Shown: positions 62,402 through 64,000 of the stretch, one piece after another
Numbering within the stretch: position 1 is the first letter of the stretch
Layout: each line of letters opens with the position of its first letter
Assembly (NCBI GenBank): GCA_021199305.1
Contig: JAJQIH010000006.1
Span: 1 to 64,000, forward strand
Source: Ruminococcus sp.
GTDB taxonomy: Bacteria > Bacillota > Clostridia > Oscillospirales > Ruminococcaceae
Direction: 5' to 3'
Length of the DNA stretch: 64,000 bases
Notes under the pieces: generated by a model
Told to the model about the DNA's origin: nothing
Seen by the model: only the letters and a program-made list of their open reading frames with translations
Databases searched by the model: none
Program-made: the position numbers and the translations under genes

Positions 62402-62857
62402 ATGATAATCAAAACGATAAAGGTAAAAAAGCTGGGAATTATAATCGCCGCCTGTGTCGTTTCCGCTTTGTTTATATTTTTAGTGGTGTACGGAGTTGCA
62501 AAGGCGTATTCGGACGATTGTATAACGCTTGATACCGAAGAGCTTCGGCAGGAGTTTATAAAGGATCTCGGCTGGGAAACGGACTCGGAGTACACAAGCA
62601 GCAAGGTCGTAAAAATACCAGTTGAGTTTGACGACGTATACGAGGATTACAACGAAATTCAGGAGCAGCAGGGGTTTAACCTTGAAAAGTACAAGGGTAA
62701 GGAAGTGGAGATTTACACCTACCTGGTGAAAAATTATCCGAACGACAAAGAAAACGTCTATCTGAGCCTTATAATCTTTGAGGGCAGGCTTATAGGCGGA
62801 GATGTTTCCTGCAACGAGCTTGACGGCTTTATGCAAGGACTTAAAAAAGCGGACTAG
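62402..62857 (+). CDS. DUF4830 domain-containing membrane-anchored protein
   Basis: A 151-residue protein with one N-terminal helix (LGIIIAACVVSALFIFLVVYG) and a DUF4830-type extracytoplasmic domain: DLGWETDSEYTSSKVVKIP, EFDDVYEDYNEIQEQQGFNL, GKEVEIYTYLVKNYP and GGDVSCNELDGFMQGLKK. GAGGGG at 62391-62396 sets the ATG at 62402. It precedes the pseudouridine synthase gene by 14 bases. The function of the domain is unknown. Confidence 0.85.
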   Translation: MIIKTIKVKKLGIIIAACVVSALFIFLVVYGVAKAYSDDCITLDTEELRQEFIKDLGWETDSEYTSSKVVKIPVEFDDVYEDYNEIQEQQGFNLEKYKGKEVEIYTYLVKNYPNDKENVYLSLIIFEGRLIGGDVSCNELDGFMQGLKKAD

Positions 62858-62871
62858 AAAGGAATTTTAAG

Positions 62872-63594
62872 ATGTCGAAAATAATGCGGCTTGACAGGTT
62901 TGTGTCAAATCAGGTTTACGAGGTATCCCGAAGCGAGGTAAAGCTTCTTTGTAAAAAGGGAAAAATCTCCGTCAACGGTAGAAACGCCCGACCTGACGAT
63001 AAGATTGACGCCGAAAAGGACGAGGTTTTTCTTGACGGCAGGAAAATCGAATACAAGGAGCATATTTACATAATGCTCAACAAGCCGAAAGGCTACGTTT
63101 GCTCGACTAAGGACGGAGATTCGCCGACAGTTTTAGAGCTTGTTCCAAAGGAGCTTTACAGAGAAGGACTTTTCCCCGCAGGAAGACTTGACAAGGATAC
63201 TGAAGGTTTTGTTCTTATTACCGACGACGGCGAGCTTTCTCATAAAATGCTCTCGCCGAAAAACCATGTTGATAAAAAATACTACGTCGAGCTTGAAAGA
63301 GATATAAGAGAAGATACAGCACAGCTCTTTGAAGAGGGTATAACGATCGACGGAAATGAAAAATGTCTGCCTGCACGTCTTGAGAGAATCGACGGAGAAG
63401 CTCGCAAGTGTTACCTGACTCTGAACGAAGGAAAGTACCATCAGGTGAAACGGATGTTCGAGGCCGTGGGCAATAAAGTCACCTATCTGAAGCGTATAAG
63501 CATCGGAAAAATTTTTTTGGACGAAAATCTACCTGTTGGAAATTGTTTAGAGATTTTGCACAAATATTTACCTCAATTTTTGGACATAATATAG
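62872..63594 (+). CDS. RsuA/RluB-type rRNA pseudouridine synthase
   Basis: A 240-residue pseudouridine synthase. The S4 RNA-binding domain (about 3-55, MRLDRFVSNQ, SEVKLLCKKGKISVNG) is followed by the catalytic domain with the aspartate in FPAGRLDKDTEGFVLITDDG and later GKYHQVKRMFEAVG. RsuA acts on 16S rRNA U516, and close relatives act on 23S. The length fits RsuA, but the target cannot be fixed from sequence alone. Confidence 0.92.
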   Translation: MSKIMRLDRFVSNQVYEVSRSEVKLLCKKGKISVNGRNARPDDKIDAEKDEVFLDGRKIEYKEHIYIMLNKPKGYVCSTKDGDSPTVLELVPKELYREGLFPAGRLDKDTEGFVLITDDGELSHKMLSPKNHVDKKYYVELERDIREDTAQLFEEGITIDGNEKCLPARLERIDGEARKCYLTLNEGKYHQVKRMFEAVGNKVTYLKRISIGKIFLDENLPVGNCLEILHKYLPQFLDII

Positions 63595-63659
63595 AATTTT
63601 CGAAAATGTTTTGGTAAATATGTATAATTTTTTGGGCCAAACTTTAGTCATTTCACCAC

Positions 63660-63688
63660 TTGAAATTTTTATCGACACCTGTTATTAT
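63660..63688 (+). promoter_or_regulatory. Promoter of the sugar ABC ATPase gene
   Basis: TTGAAA (63660-63665), 17 bases, TATTAT (63683-63688); a TATAAT at 63686-63691 is nearer consensus but gives a 20-base spacer. Confidence 0.5.
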
Positions 63689-63750
63689 AATAGAGGAACA
63701 ATTTTAGTAGATTGATTTTTCTATTATATTATTTTAGGAGGTTTTGATAA

Positions 63751-64000
63751 ATGGCAAGTGTTACGCTTAAGAACATTTACAAAAAGTATCCAGGAAATGT
63801 TGTAGCTGTTACAGACTTCAACCTACAAATCAAGGACAAGGAATTTATTATTCTTGTAGGTCCTTCTGGATGCGGAAAATCGACAACGCTGAGAATGATT
63901 GCAGGACTTGAGGAAATCAGTGACGGTGAGCTTTACATTGGTGAAAGACTTGTAAACGACATCGCACCGAAGGACAGAGATATTGCAATGGTTTTCCAGA
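63751..64000 (+). CDS. UgpC/MsmK-type sugar ABC transporter ATPase, cut by the window end
   Basis: The first 83 residues of an ATPase are present. MASVTLKNIYKKYPGNVVAV and Walker A GPSGCGKSTTLRMIAGLEE match the UgpC/MalK/MsmK group, which energises several oligosaccharide importers. APKDRDIAMVFQ (Q-loop) is the last segment seen. AGGAGG at 63736-63741 precedes the ATG. It continues beyond 64000; the usual length is about 370 residues. Confidence 0.9.
   Translation, partial: MASVTLKNIYKKYPGNVVAVTDFNLQIKDKEFIILVGPSGCGKSTTLRMIAGLEEISDGELYIGERLVNDIAPKDRDIAMVFQ

Noticed and set aside
1..64000. Prophage, transposon, tRNA or rRNA genes
   Set aside because: No integrase, transposase, terminal repeats or recognisable tRNA/rRNA sequence was found by eye; a tRNA scan was not possible.

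Overview
The window comes from a low-to-moderate G+C anaerobic Clostridia, most like the Ruminococcus/Oscillospiraceae group. The evidence is the Gram-positive gene orders (rimP-nusA-ylxR-ylxQ-infB-rbfA-nrnA-truB-ribF), strong AGGAGG ribosome binding sites, sigma-A type promoters often with an extended -10 TGn, an anaerobic energy kit (pyruvate:ferredoxin oxidoreductase, NfnAB, trimeric-type [FeFe] hydrogenase), and surface proteins with long threonine linkers of the kind common in ruminococci. No tRNA, rRNA, CRISPR, prophage or insertion sequence was recognised. The assignment is by gene content only.

Layout. 1-3516: tail of an unknown gene, a LysR regulator and nfnAB. 3590-12908: a long translation/RNA operon from rimP to gltX. 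12971-18345: a Gld-type ABC exporter cluster (ATPase, permease, GldG-like, DUF4340) and a small unknown protein. 18418-20937: a degenerate MBOAT acyltransferase-like membrane protein paired with a protein that looks like the N-terminal stub of its usual DHHW partner fused to a Thr-rich linker and a new C-terminal domain; this is the best candidate here for an undescribed system. 20948-25098: a radical SAM protein, rimM-trmD, an HPr phosphocarrier and a PucR-type regulator. 25166-29789: ftsEX followed by two coiled-coil M23 peptidases. 29831-30984: L10 leader with rplJ-rplL. 31251-35637: a lipoprotein and the PFOR gene.

35744-40841: a divergent pair, a GT2 glycosyltransferase and a polyprenyl-phosphate sugar transferase, the latter followed by two paralogous CAP-domain surface proteins. 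40911-45876 (minus): the hndA-HATPase-hndB-hndC-hndD hydrogenase operon. 46284-49467: a histidine phosphatase behind a leader containing an intrinsic terminator, then a fused secDF. 49530-52828 (minus): araD, an FGGY kinase and a SpoIID-like protein lacking the catalytic glutamate. 53105-54445: citrate synthase. 54490-57799 (minus): panB-panC-panD-coaBC with a long structured leader. 58081-61045 (minus): a FtsX-type ABC exporter behind two copies of the operator GTTAGC-N4-GCTAAC. 61416-63594: a membrane protein with Asn-Pro repeats, a DUF4830 protein and an RsuA-type pseudouridine synthase. 63751-64000: start of a UgpC/MsmK-type sugar ABC ATPase cut by the window end.

Together the metabolic genes fit a fermenter that oxidises pyruvate with ferredoxin, bifurcates electrons through NfnAB and the hydrogenase, and makes its own pantothenate/CoA. 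The surface genes (FtsEX-M23, CAP pair, MBOAT/DHHW-like pair, Gld exporter) are cell-envelope functions that share Thr-rich linkers.
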